DNA from: Panonychus citri
Lineage: Eukaryota > Arthropoda > Arachnida > Trombidiformes > Tetranychidae
Direction: 5' to 3'
DNA: 64,000 bases
NCBI RefSeq assembly: GCF_014898815.1
Contig: NW_026515546.1
Location: 4,349,001 to 4,413,000, forward strand
The notes beneath the pieces are model-generated. The model had not been told where the DNA came from. It worked only from the letters and a program-made list of their open reading frames with translations, and did not search any database. Position 1 is the first letter of the stretch. Every line of letters begins with the position of its first letter. Positions 51,081 to 62,703 of this stretch are shown here, piece after piece. The position numbers and the translations under genes are program-made.

Positions 51081-51842
51081 ATACTCACCTAGAAGAGAAT
51101 TATTTATTGATAGAAGGAAAAGAAGAAGCAAATCCCATGTTTCTCTGTCCATGATATTATTCTCATCTTGAGTAATACAACCAATGGTTCGTAAGACACG
51201 ATGACAGAGAAGAGCTTGTCGAGAGATGATATCATTAGAATTTAGATCAGCTGAAGCACTTGAATGACCTGAATTTGTACCATTGGTGTTTGTCCTTGGT
51301 ATGAAAACATTATATAAATGTTGAATTATCCGTCGATAATAATGATTTGGATCGTTCATTATTGGTGAAGGGATAATTTTAATTGCCGATTCATGGGGAA
51401 TCAGGGCATACATCCATTCACAATAGATATGAACACAATCTCGAATAGCTTCATGTTGCTCTGTTGTATTGATCGGCAGTGAAAGACCAAAACAAATTAC
51501 TTCCATCACCCATTGGACATCACGATCCGTTTTAAGATAATTAATTGTTTCAATATCGCTTGATGGTGGATCAGTTATTGATAGTTGACTGGCCAATCCA
51601 CTGGAACTACTACTGCCACCGACACCGACACCGATACCACTACCAGCACTCAAAGAACTAGATATTCCACCACCACCAAGATCACGATTACTTGAACTTC
51701 CTTTAATCACATTACCAGCCAAGGGTTTGACCACAGCGTTAACGATATTTTGACCATTAATATAAGGTAATTTGTGTAATACACTCCATCTATTTTCCTC
51801 GAAAATTGAATTAACGTTAATAACTGGCCATTCATTGTACAT
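45890..51842 (-). CDS. RALGAPB: Ral GTPase-activating protein subunit beta (RalGAP beta), eleven coding exons
   Basis: Exons are 51842-51089, 50924-49555, 49466-49324, 49240-49143, 49072-48956, 48870-48799, 48668-48516, 48286-46445, 46377-46248, 46184-46068 and 45995-45890. They total 4902 nt with matching phases and encode 1633 aa, versus about 1500 in human. Landmarks are VQWVMEVICFGLSLP, KPKVNSILNVLGNWLF, ISLAALE-like and YQCSRPPPHHSKD blocks, ELGISGSKS, GWTGNVYTSW, and the C-terminal LPLLDGMVVSQRVLG and PPHVKR. The C-terminal part (about 1260-1600) is the Rap/Ran-GAP-like domain. The beta subunit is needed for the stability and activity of the RalGAP complex, which switches off RalA/RalB; the alpha subunit supplies catalysis. 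Extra length comes from a polyglutamine tract (about 497-548) and Gly/Ser- and Ser/Thr-rich inserts. An acceptor at 51865 shows a 5' UTR intron upstream. Confidence 0.96.
50037..50189 (-). repeat. Polyglutamine-coding CAA/CAG tract in RalGAP beta exon 2
   Basis: About 50 codons, nearly all CAA or CAG with occasional Leu, Ile and Ala. Mixed CAA and CAG codons usually make such tracts more stable. The tract lies in a low-complexity loop of the protein, upstream of a conserved block. Confidence 0.93.
51033..51077. repeat. (GA)n microsatellite next to RalGAP beta intron 1 donor
   Basis: About 45 bp of GA, read as (TC)n on the coding strand. It begins about 10 bases inside the intron after the GTGAGT donor at 51088. 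Confidence 0.95.
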
Positions 51843-51864
51843 TTTGTCTTGATTGTTGATGTTG

Positions 51865-53355
51865 CTGCAAATAAATAAAAGAAACAATTAGTTAATACAA
51901 ACTAAAAACATGACTGCAAACATGATTATCTTAATTAGTCGTTGATCTAGTTTGAGAGGTTTAATCAAAAACCTGAATTTGTATTGTTACATTGAGAGAT
52001 GTAATCAATTAATTAATCAATGACTTGTTAGTTTTTGGTTTAAAAAAAAGTCGCACAATCATGTTAACTGTTAATAGACAAAGAGAGCAATTAAAATTAA
52101 TTACCTTTCCATTAAACATTATCTAAAGTTAATAAATTGTTTCTTATCAATGTAAACAAAATTATTCCGATCGTTAGAGTTAATCAAATGATAGACCATC
52201 TCTCCGATACAATCAGTTTAATTGTTCAATTTGATTTCCCTGTAGAAAGATAATGAAATGAGAAACAATTAGATTATTTTTAAAAAATATCAAGTTGATT
52301 AATGAAAAATCGGATAATCTAAAATCAAGGTAATTGTGATTCTTTTTTTTTCATTGAGAAAAAAAAACTTGGTAACAATTAACGATTAGATTACAAGGAA
52401 GAATCATATCAAAAGATGATCAATATTTTCTCCAATGGATGAAGTGATTAAATCATTTTAAGAATTGATTCCATCGTTTAATTAAGTTGATTTTCCAATT
52501 GTGATTGTAGAAAATTGTAATAACTCACCAAAGAAAATCCAATAAGATGAAACCTGAAGAAAATGAAAAAGATAAACAAACGAAAAGAAAACATATGATT
52601 AGTAAGGAAAGAGATGAAATTGATTGGAAATATTGGTAAAGTAAACAAACAACTTTGAGTTGTAATCAATTGGTGACAATTAAATTGAATGATGGTCTTG
52701 TAACAACAATTAGATGGCAGAAAAGAAATGTTAATTATCTAGCTAATGGTTAATTACTCTTTGTTGTAAGTCTAATTCATTTTTTTTGTTGTTCTTCTTC
52801 TGACAACGTGTCAGGTTTGAAAGAAGAAAAATAAAATTCTATTATCATTAACTACCTGGTATTGAATTTAGATTCACTTGTAACTCTTTCTCATGTTTAG
52901 ACTCTTCCAAAGTGTTTCAACATAAACAGTGAGAGAGTGAGAAGGAGAGAGAGAGAGGGAGAGATTAGTGAGAATTTAAAACATGGAACCAGGACAAAAT
53001 CTATTATACACAACAGGTAAAACTCAACTTTGGGTAGAAGGTTAAATATGTACAGGTAATTGTTAGTAGAAATGGAGCAAGTAGTATATACAAATTAAAC
53101 TCCAAAATCGTAATCAAGGTGGGAAAGTAAAGGTAATTGATGAGCACTGGTTTCGTTTGGGTTGAAAGATCACAAGAAAATCTTTGTTATATTAACATGG
53201 AGGAAAATCACTTTCAAAATTTACATGTGAATACCAAGGATGAATATCAAAGAGAGAGAGAGAGACAGAGAGACAGATAGTTAACCAGCTAATTAAAACC
53301 AAGAGAAGAGAATAAAAAATTAGGTTAAAATCAAATTAATAAGAGAAAAACTTAC
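51865..53355 (-). other. Inferred 5' UTR intron region of RalGAP beta
   Basis: The start codon exon is preceded by a good acceptor (TTTATTTGCAG, ending at 51865). The best upstream donor on the minus strand is TATTG|GTAAGTTTTT at 53355, with another at about 52527 (CTTTG|GTGAGT). At least one non-coding exon is therefore likely near 53356-53450. No coding sequence was seen between. GA repeats lie at 52930-52964 and 53252-53270. Confidence 0.5.
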
Positions 53356-53356
53356 C

Positions 53357-53658
53357 AATATTTAGCAATAGAAATAAAAATTAAGTTACTTTTAAAGAAA
53401 AATGTTGAATCAAGAGGTTTGCATGATAATAACGTTTCCAATTCTCTTTTTGTAACCTGACCAACTAAAGGTTAACGGTGGACGATTATAAGTGTTCAAA
53501 CTTTTTCGATCACTTGTTATTTAGTAAAAAAATCAATTAAATAGTCAATTATATTAATGAGAGAAAAGAACAATTTGATTAACAATTTGGTAACAAAAGT
53601 TAAACAATAACAAGAGAACCAAAAACAAAACAAAAAAGAAACACCTTCTTAGTACCAA
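53357..53658. promoter_or_regulatory. Likely RalGAP beta promoter, possibly bidirectional
   Basis: This interval lies between the inferred RalGAP beta first exon (-) and a candidate coding first exon (+). From here to about 54070 the DNA has visibly more CpG than the flanks (many TCGA, ACG and GCG), unlike the surrounding AT-rich spacer. No TATA or initiator can be assigned with confidence. Confidence 0.35.
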
Positions 53659-53823
53659 ATGGAGAATGTAGATGGCGACACAATAGAATTTTTCTCAACT
53701 CGAAAATCTCTGGACGAAAGGTTAGTTTGGTTATGGCATTTGGGTCATAATGTCACGGGCTCGTTCCCCGAGAATTGGGGTATCAATATTAACATGATTG
53801 AATCACGTACCATGGAAAACTAA
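53659..53823 (+). CDS. Small ORF or candidate first exon, divergent from RalGAP beta
   Basis: ATG at 53659 opens MENVDGDTIEFFSTRKSLDE. A GTTAGT donor-like site follows at 53721, or the frame continues to TAA at 53821-53823 for 54 aa in all. Composition is complex rather than repetitive and sits in the CpG-richer patch. No downstream exon with matching phase was recognised in the next 6 kb. It could equally be a chance ORF or an upstream ORF in a transcript. Family not recognised. Confidence 0.3.
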   Translation: MENVDGDTIEFFSTRKSLDERLVWLWHLGHNVTGSFPENWGININMIESRTMEN

Positions 53824-53829
53824 ATTACT

Positions 53830-56800
53830 TCCATGAACAAATTGGATGACAAAAAATAATTTCGAATGTGGGTTGTAAGCAAGAATAAAGTCGAAACAAA
53901 AAACTTTCGATCTCGTTTTTTGCCACATTATCGAGAATTGAATTTGAGTCTGACAATCAAATGACCTTTAAACCAACCTCATCCTAACCCAATGGCCGAA
54001 ATAACTTTGATCTCGAAATATGACGATTGAGTATCGTCCAAACTCATAACTCGAGCGAATCAGGTAACTTATCGTATTAACTAACCTAAAAGCGGAAAAC
54101 TTTCCACCAGTAGTGATGAAAATTTGTTAATTTAAATGTCTCTTTGTCTCTTAATTGTATTTGAATACGATTCTTACTTTTTGTTTGATGGTCAATTGGT
54201 CAATTCTTTGAAAATTCATCTCCTTCTCGCTTAATAATAACTCTGAACACAGGATGATCAAACTGAAAACTGAACTTAAAGTACAGTAGTAAAGTAAAGT
54301 TGATTAATTACCTTTATCTATAGTTAATTGTACTGACGTTAATTCATTTATTTACAATTGAATCTTTATAAACAATTTCAAAGTTTGATTTATGTTTTAC
54401 TTGGTAAATTAACCAAGAGATGACGCTACATGTACTGATCTTTTTCTGAAAAACCAACCAAATTAAAATAATAATTGATTTGATTTTAATGAAAGGTTAC
54501 AATTAACTCTGATTAATTGATCAGACTTCACGTACTGACATTGGTATCGAGTAAACAAATCAATTAATTGTTAATTTAAATGAAATTAACTTTTTGTTTT
54601 CTGCTTTTTTGATGCTTTGAAAACTTTCACATTTCTCGTTTACAATTAATGATTTCAATTATTATTACACTTAAATTGTGAAAATGATTAAATCACGATA
54701 AATACTAATTAGTTAACTCAATAGTTTTAGTTAAATTAAGATTATCAATCCAGTTAAAGTTAATTTGATAAAATTAACTATAAGACAATTAGTCTGATTT
54801 TCAATGAAACAAAATAAAATCAAGAGCAAACAATTAAGTCAATCAGATCAAGATTAATTAAAGGGAATTTATTTTCCAAACAATTAATAAATTGCAAAAT
54901 AATTAAAAGTTAAATATGATTAATTTCTAGTGTTACAATTAATTGATTGTTATCAATTTAAAAAGTTGAAATTATATGTCATGAATTTGATTTGGAAGCA
55001 AAATTTTCACAATTAGATTTATGATCACAAACAATTAGACCGATGATTAAGTTACTAGCAAATCTATTAACAATTAAAAATATGACCAAGGAAAAGTTAA
55101 TTATTATAAATGATGATAATTATTAATATCTAAATCATTATGCAGATAAAAATAATTAAGTGAAATTAAATCGTGATTAAAAAACAAACACACCTAAAAA
55201 TCACACATTATCACATCTAATTAAAGTTGATCAACTGATTAAAACTAATTATGATTAAGAGAGAGAGAGAGATGAAGGTGGGAGGATTAAGTGATCTACT
55301 GATAATAATCAAGTTGATTATCTCAGGATGATCAAGACAATAAGATTAACTCACTAATTTGATTGTAAAAAGTTAATATAATATTAATGATAATCAGATA
55401 GGATAATAAAATTACCCAACAATTAAGCGGTAGAAATTGATTAAAACTTAATTTAGTTCGTCAGCCTAGTTAATCATGTAAGAGAAAAGTTCATCAACAA
55501 TTGGAAACAATTAACTTTTATTCAGGTAAACAATTAAAGGTAATCCAATGTACAGAGTCTTGAGAAATTAATTTCAATTAGCCAATTTAGTTAACCAATT
55601 GATTTAAAGTAAATCAACTTATTCATTTGTAAATTGATAATTTGAAGCATAAAAAGTTTATTAAAAAGTTAACTCAAAAAAGCAACAATTTAGCAAGTAA
55701 TCAATTTGATCCTTAATTTGATTGTTGAGTAAATATTTATACTACTTGAGTGTTAAATACAGAGTTGAACACTTTAAGCTAATCAAATTGTAATTTGATT
55801 GTGTGAATTTGAAAAGCATAACAATCAAGAGATAATCAATTATAAAAGTTTTAAAAATAGTAATCAAATTAAATCCAATTGCTGTGCAGGAAAAAAAAAA
55901 TACAAAACAAAATTGAAACAAATTAAAACCTAAAAGTAAATTGCTTCTGAACTGTTAACCAGACAATCTAAATCAATATTAGATTAACAACAATTAACAG
56001 CTAATCAACTATAAATTAAAGAAAAATGGTTAATCGTATTGATTGAGATGCGTTTTAGTTAATATTTGATTAACCATTACAAACATAAGATTAACTGAAA
56101 AGTGTTACAATTGATTTTAAGGTGTGAATACTATTTGTTTATCATCATCATCATCATCATCATCATCTTTATCATCATTGGGAGTGAATATAAACATAGG
56201 AGTGAGATGATATCATCTTATGATGATAATGATGAAGATGAGCAGATGAGTTTTCTTGATTAGATGAAATCAAATGTGATTTTCAAATGAAAGTTTTGAT
56301 GATTACATTTGAAATGATAATGACAATGATGAAAGGTAGGGATGAATGTGATAATGATAATAATCATCATCCTCATCATTTTTTCATCATCCATAATAAT
56401 AATGATGATGATGATGATGATGATATTAATATCATTAACTATCATGAAATGATAATGATAATGAATAAAAAAAAGTTGAGCAGAGGAAAAAAATAATATC
56501 AATGTAATAATAACATTGATACCTTAGGGTATAAGTAAATAATAAGGTTTGATAAAGTGACAATTAATGGTGAGGATGAAAGGGAGGCAATTAACAATTT
56601 GATTATTTCAATATAACAATTAAGGTTAGAGTGAGAAAATTAAATTACAATTGTAATCAAGTGATAAATGATAATTACTTGCATCTGATTTTCTGTGAGT
56701 GTGAGGATGAGTTTCTGTTCAATTTAAATTGATTGATTCTTGAATTGGTTACATGTAATTCCTGAGGAAATTCAATTGATTAGTTAATTACATATTCGTG

Positions 56801-59800
56801 GATAGGAAAAAAATTACACAATTAAATTAAGGGTAAAGTATCACTTAGGACAAAGATAAATAGAGAGAGAGAGAGAGAAATACAAATAGACAAAGCAGAT
56901 GGAGTCGAGTTAGAATAAAGTTGAAAAGTTGACAGTAATTACATGATAAATGTTATCAACGGTTAATTGTAATTACAATTGTAAAGTTAATTGTTATTAT
57001 ATCTTTAAATTTTTGTGTGTAAGTTTAAACAAAAACAAAGAGTGAAAGTACAAGAAAAACAATCGAGTTAAAATGGTTAACAATAATTAAATATATGTCT
57101 CCCTCTTTGATATTATTATAATGAAAAGATTATCCATTTAACTTGTGAACGCATCTTCATCTTCATCTTCATCCTTATCACCATCACCATCATCATCCTC
57201 ATCATTGTCATTGTCTTCCTTTATTATATATATTTATGTTGATTCATTTTCACAGCCTATGAGTGTTAACCACCATGTTTACTGTGTCTCCGTAGGTGCC
57301 TCATCCTTAACCTTGTCACCTTTCCGATTGCCCCTACATCACAATCCACCTTGATGATGATCCTCATCATCTTGGATATACCCTGTAGTCATTATGTTAA
57401 CAAGGAGAGAGGCAGAGAGATAGAAATAGAAACAGACAGATAGACAGAGGAGGAAAGAAAAAATTACAATTTAGAAGAGAAAAAAATATTATTTCTTTAG
57501 GGCAAAGAAGCTTATTAAATATGAATATGAAGTGAGAGAACTGAAATGAAATAACATTTAAGGTAAGGCGATAATAAGTTGACGTTCATCCGGTCGTTGA
57601 TAGTGTTGTTGTCAACACGTTCTCACAGGTAAGTTTGTTTTGTGTAGAGAAAAACATTTCAACATGTTAACCACCCCACTAACAAGGATATGATTCAGTG
57701 TTAATGATACAAGAAGATGAGAAACTGGAAGAGATAGAGAAGAAGAAGAAAAAAATTAATATTAATTGTAAAAAGTAAATTATAATAATATCCAAGGACT
57801 TAAAACACACGGAGAGTCAAGGTGGAGGCGGGAAAATGGGAGGAGGGTGATAAGGAGTATTAACAACATAATACCTTTTACATTTGTAATACAATTATAA
57901 TAATTATCATCATCATTAATTGTACAGATTAGTTTGTCACTCTAGATGTTAATGATTAATATAATTATAATGTAAAGGGTTGAGCTAAAGCAAAAAAAAT
58001 AATGATAACATTTGAAAATCTTAATGATTTAAAAGTAAAACAAACATTCAAAGAGTTTATCATTCATGTTGATTATAATCATCATGTAATGATGATGATG
58101 ACAATCAAATGATCCATTATCATTATAAATATAGTCTAGTTAAACTTGATGAATTTAGATTATGTTTTCATGATTGTTGATAATTTACACTTTGAAAGCC
58201 AACAATTAATGCACGAAATCAACATAGCATTCACTTTATCAATCAGCTTATTTTCCAGTAATTAACTAAATCCATTTTCCTTAGCGCTCTCATTGTCTTC
58301 TCATTTCACCAACACCACCAAAGTTAATTAATCTAAAAAATAATAGAAAATGAATGAAAAAGATTAAAAATCGCCATGGAATCAATTCCATAAGAAGATA
58401 TTTGAAACAACAGAGAAAGAGAGAGAGAGAGAGAAACTTTATATCAACATTGACGATTATCATGGTAGTTAAATGCCCACGGTCAACAATTTCATCATCA
58501 TCACTTTCACCTTTATCTTCATCATCAATTTCATCTTCACATTCACCTTTCCCTCTTTAGATAACCTTTGTAATATTAACATTGAAAAACAACAAAATGA
58601 AAAACGCTATCAAGCAATAAGATTGTTGTACCTGTAATTACAAGTTACCTGAACACTACAAATGGTAATGATTTAGTTTCATCATGCTACATAATACATG
58701 ATAGCCTCTCTCTCTCTCTCTCTCTACTCACTCACTCTCACTACAATGTATTAGCAATAATTTTTTGTTCAATTTCAAAAAATTATAAAAGCGGTCCCAC
58801 TTAATCTCATCCCTCTTGATTCTCACTCTCAAAGTAATAAGGAGGGAAAAGGTAAGTGAGATGATGTTGATTATTATCATAATGATGATGATCAAGGTAA
58901 AGATAATGATAAATAATGGTGATGGTGATGAAAAAAGGTAAAATTTTAAATAGTCAATTCTTAATACCTGAGAGAGAGAGAGAGAGAGATATTAACCGCC
59001 CTTTTCGTATGTATAAGGGAATATAATATTTACACTCTTTGGTGTAAATATATTCAAGTTAAGGTGATGAGAAGCCGGTTACATGGGTGATGTTTCATGC
59101 TTCTGAGTGTTATCTCAAAACGATTAACCAACCTTGCTTTTCACTTAATCTTTTTCCCTCTCATCAATATGTAATATTAACGTGCTTGAACATCTAGGAG
59201 TAACTAACTAATTCATAAATCATTAGACGATAATTTGACTCTGCATGGAAATTAATGTTTCCAAGTTAATCATCGAGGAGATTTGGTTATTCAAATTATG
59301 GAAAAAAACAATTTGAATAAGTTTGAATACCCTAGAGAGAAATCAATAATAGATAGTTGATAAAATGAGAAGAATAACAAAAATTGAATCAGAGATGGAA
59401 TCATCATGGAAATTTGTTATCGTAAGTATCCTGATTGTTACAGTTAAGATTGATTCTGAGTCCATGGTGAGCCTGTAAATTGATTTGGTAGAGAGATGGG
59501 GAAAAAAGTGATGATATTAATTCACTTGACACGATAGATTAGAAAAGAAAATCACATACTTACAATAACAATCAAAGTGTTACCTCTTTTTAACTCTTGC
59601 ACAATTCAAATGTATAATTATCATCATTATCGTCATCAGGAATCAGTATCAACATGATCATCATTTTGCCTTCTCGATTGCTTACCATCTCTCGCTGATT
59701 GATAATCTATAATGATAGGTTATGGAAACACAATTTATATAATGTGTGATCAGATAAACATTTCACAACTCCTTCTTTGAGAACATCTTATTATCAGCTT

Positions 59801-60600
59801 GTTCTCTCTCTCTCTCTCTCTCTCCGATTCTGCCAACACCATTGTTATTGTCTAATATCAGAACTTTGAGTATTTTTGTAGAAGAAGAGGAAAAAATGGA
59901 AGCTCAGCTATAAGACTTGCCCATGTTTCTCATGCTGTTTTTTTCATCCTCATCTTCATCCAACAACCTTTGATCATCCACTTTCTTTTGCTTTACTAGA
60001 TCTCAATTGAGGGGATTACACCATTATAACACCATCCTTATCATGGATTATCATTATCCTTGTAATCAACACCAATAATATCCTTAAAATGGCAACAAAA
60101 GAAAGTAATAAATAGGTTTAGATGTATGTTAACAATCTAGTTACTTATTATTACAAAAATCTAAAGGGAGAAGAAAGGAAAAAAAGTGAGAATTGATGTA
60201 ACAAAAAAAAATATAAAGAAATACTAACAAGTTGTTGAGGAAAATGTATCTTACCATTTAATAAAGTTGATTTTTCAACTGGAATCATCATTAAATGGGA
60301 TACCTTGAAGCCTTTAATTTAGTTGAATAGACAATCCTCCTTGTTTACAATTGGAAATTGTTTTCAAGGGAAAACTCAATAGCAACAAAAACAATAACAA
60401 GATCATCATCAGCCTTGTATCACTATTTTTTATCATCAGCATCATTTAAACTGTAGAAATCCAAATTTTACACATCAGGCCCATAGTTTAATCAGATCCT
60501 CATCGATAAATCAACATACAAATTTTTCAAAAAATTCAAACTAGTCACCAAATCAAAGATTATATATTAAATATTTTTGTCTCATTCTTCGTTTTTCTTC
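53830..60600. other. Intergenic DNA
   Basis: The first 250 bp are CpG-richer. The rest is very AT-rich with TTAATTAAAGTT-like phrases (54300-56100), then ATG/CAT and GA/CT simple repeats (56142-56167, 56397-56424, 57153-57205, 58417-58434, 58704-58724, 58973-58988, 59800-59822). ORFs such as 57145-57354 translate simple repeats. No gene is supported. Confidence 0.6.
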
Positions 60601-60612
60601 AGCAAACAAATA

Positions 60613-60827
60613 ATGGATATGAATTCAAATCAATATTGTGATGAATGTGAAAATTCTTCTGTTTCAAAATTCAAAATTTAGAATTTATTTGTGATAATTG
60701 TGTTGTTAATTCACAAAAATATTCTAAATCTAATAAATTGCCTGATGTTACGATTCTTAATTCCAAAAGGTGTTTCCTTTTCAAAGTTTGTAGAAACTTT
60801 TCTCGTTGGAAATGTTCCAAAGAAGTC
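60613..60827 (+). pseudogene. Cysteine-pair (zinc-ribbon-like) gene fragment, frameshifted
   Basis: An ATG-led frame gives a YCDEC motif and stops at about 60681. A second frame overlapping it gives FICDNC and then further Cys/Lys-rich sequence. Joined, they show two CxxC pairs, as in many zinc ribbons. The open frame runs into the Polinton-like end at 60828, so the insertion probably truncated it, or the fragment is part of another element. Family not recognised. Confidence 0.3.
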
Positions 60828-61621
60828 AGTACTAATAAAACCTCCGCTTCTGATCCACTCAGAAACGGTTGTGTGGGAAAAATTATTATCTATTTTGTAA
60901 TGGTACCAAAATGAACAACAATAAATAAATAATTCAAACACAAACTCTCAACGTACTAACTCTGAGTACCATTGTCACACCATCAACACCAATTAAAAGT
61001 GTACAATTATGATAATATTTGATTAGAAATGTTGACCTGTATTTTTTGTGCATCAACTTGACCTTTATAAGGCCAGAGATCGACCATGTAAATTATCAAT
61101 AAACTTCCCTTTGACCTCTCAACCACCGCCCTCTAGTGTCCAACAATTGTCATCAAACTTGTAAAAGTAGGTTAACAATTGGGCCTTTCCTTTCTTCCTC
61201 CTCTTGACTGTCACGCCCTCTATCGACCGTAACAATTTTATTAATTTAGAGAAAATTATTCAAATGAATGCTGTCGAATGGTCAAGTGATTTTTGTTACT
61301 AAGCAACACATCACATGACCATTCTGTTTCCTGTTTACTTCTTGCTTGTTTACTTTTTTCCTGTAACCTTGCAGTTAATGTCATTGTGATTGTTTTTCTT
61401 CATAGTTTTCATCATTGAATTTTAAAGTTATCTGATTGACTCAATTAGATTGTTATAACAATATATTTAGCTCGTGATCCCCTTCATGGAGGACAAGGAC
61501 ACTATTGCCGTCATCCCAGACAGTTCATTGAACTTTCTAGAATGTTCTAGAACGTTCTCTGATCTCCACCCCCCATTTCCGTTTTCGATTATGGCTCAGA
61601 AACGGAGGTTTTCATACTACT
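60828..61621. mobile_element. 794-bp segment bounded by inverted Polinton-like ends
   Basis: The left end is AGTACTAATAAAACCTCCG. The right end, on the other strand, is AGTAGTATGAAAACCTCCG. Both continue with (C/T)TTCTGA and partial hairpin arms, matching the end at 20731. The outward-facing AG termini and inverted orientation suggest a non-autonomous element. The 6-bp flanks differ (GAAGTC before, GCAATC after), so either the target duplication has decayed or the ends come from different insertions. Confidence 0.5.
61539..61558 (+). promoter_or_regulatory. Perfect four-unit heat-shock element
   Basis: Four alternating 5-bp units AGAAT-GTTCT-AGAAC-GTTCT exactly follow the heat-shock factor consensus of inverted nGAAn repeats. 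A partial fifth unit (GAAC/TTTC) precedes it. HSF trimers bind three or more units, so this should be a high-affinity site if accessible. It lies inside the right part of the 60828-61621 element, about 450 bp upstream of the small ORF at 62010. Confidence 0.65.
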
Positions 61622-62009
61622 GCAATCTTCTTGGATCTTTTTACTGATTGTCACATAGGTAATTGTTGGACGAACGTCCAAACTATTTGTGTAAACCTTT
61701 GCTAGTTTTTTTTGCAAAAAGTTCCATTTTATGTTCAAATTATAATAATATTCTTGTTTAATATGCTATGGAACAAGCCACAGCCAATTCTCTCTTACAG
61801 CTACTTTAGTTCATTTTCGTGATCCATTTTGAATGTTTTTCGCGATTCCTGGATTGGTGAAAAAACCAAAATAAAATATTGGACAAGATAAAAGATCTAA
61901 GGGGGTTCATTTCAATCAATCCTGATCGCTTGAAACTTGGGATAAATATTTTATTCAGAGATCAAAAATTCTATCATGCTGGTGAATCCAGCATGAATCC
62001 AAACTGAAC
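61622..62009. other. Spacer upstream of the 62010 ORF
   Basis: It contains a 7-bp-stem hairpin at 61666-61681 and an 8-bp-stem hairpin at 61975-61995 just before the ORF. No coding pattern is seen. It may be the promoter or 5' UTR of the ORF. Confidence 0.45.
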
Positions 62010-62240
62010 ATGTTGGACTTAAGAGTCCGTGACAACGTTGACATCTCCGAAGTTTGTGTGGAAGAATGTCAGGATATATCCCGCTGGCAACAAGCTCAAC
62101 ATTTGGTTCTGGTCGAATTCCTCAACACCATTCGTGAGGAAATGGTAAAGCGTGCTCAATTCGCCGTCGAAAATAATCGAGAGGAATTTTCATCTTTGAA
62201 AGAATTGATCGTTACCGATCTGTTGAAACAGGTGCAATGA
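62010..62240 (+). CDS. Small intact helical protein ORF (76 aa), unknown
   Basis: An ATG-to-TGA single-exon frame with non-repetitive sequence and many C/G-ending codons (CTC, ACC, GCC, GTC, CTG), unlike the AT-ending codons typical of the window. The protein is mainly charged and predicted helical (EFLNTIREEMVKRAQFAVEN) with no membrane segment or signal peptide. Two Cys are near the N-terminus. I do not recognise the family. The heat-shock element upstream could drive it, which is inference. It may be a real small gene, the last exon of a larger gene, or a fragment carried by the neighbouring element. Confidence 0.45.
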   Translation: MLDLRVRDNVDISEVCVEECQDISRWQQAQHLVLVEFLNTIREEMVKRAQFAVENNREEFSSLKELIVTDLLKQVQ

Positions 62241-62703
62241 TAATCTCTTGAAAGAGTTAAACCGATTTGCCGGTCACCCAAATATTTGAAAATTAATTCC
62301 AAATGCATTTGAAAAACTTTAATTAAATTCTTTTTTTCAAACTAAAATTATTCACAAAAGTGTGTAATTGAAACGTATTCTTACATCATTAAAAACCATA
62401 AGATGTTTAAGTTTTATATGCTTTTCAAAAAGATTACTCATTTTCCCAAAATAAGAAGCAGAACATTTCACTTTAATTGTGACAAGAAAGAACAAAAAAA
62501 AATTCAAACTAAATGGGTAAAAATAAAAAAAATTTCACCCAAATCGGGTAAAAATTGTTCCCACCGGAAGTGGATGATGCACACGAAAGATACTTCCACC
62601 CACCGGAAGTATCTCTCCCACCCACTTTGTTCAGTTTCTCCCACTTCCGGGAGATAAATCAGGATCCGGGTGCAGCATCCGTATTCTTCACTACTGTATT
62701 TTA
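62241..62703. other. Spacer with hairpin and ETS-type motifs
   Basis: AT-rich up to about 62530, then a CCACC/GGAAGT-rich patch. The overlapping ORFs on both strands (62403-62657 and 62504-62731) show no domain. Confidence 0.5.
62563..62650. promoter_or_regulatory. Cluster of three CCGGAAGT (ETS-type) motifs with a hairpin
   Basis: ACCGGAAGT occurs at 62563-62571 and 62602-62610, and ACTTCCGG (opposite strand) at 62643-62650. CCGGAAGT is the core site of ETS/GABP factors, often found in TATA-less housekeeping promoters. The middle copy is part of a 9-bp stem (GATACTTCC and its complement, 62589-62613) with a 7-base loop. The cluster sits just upstream of the RPA70-like sequence. Confidence 0.45.

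Noticed and set aside
57145..57354. Ser-rich ORF on +
   Set aside because: It is a translation of a CAT/CTT microsatellite followed by chance sequence, with no domain and no splice context.
61488..61650. 53-codon ORF spanning the heat-shock element and the element's right end
   Set aside because: The frame runs across the heat-shock element and terminal repeat, so its open length is most likely incidental. No family pattern is seen.
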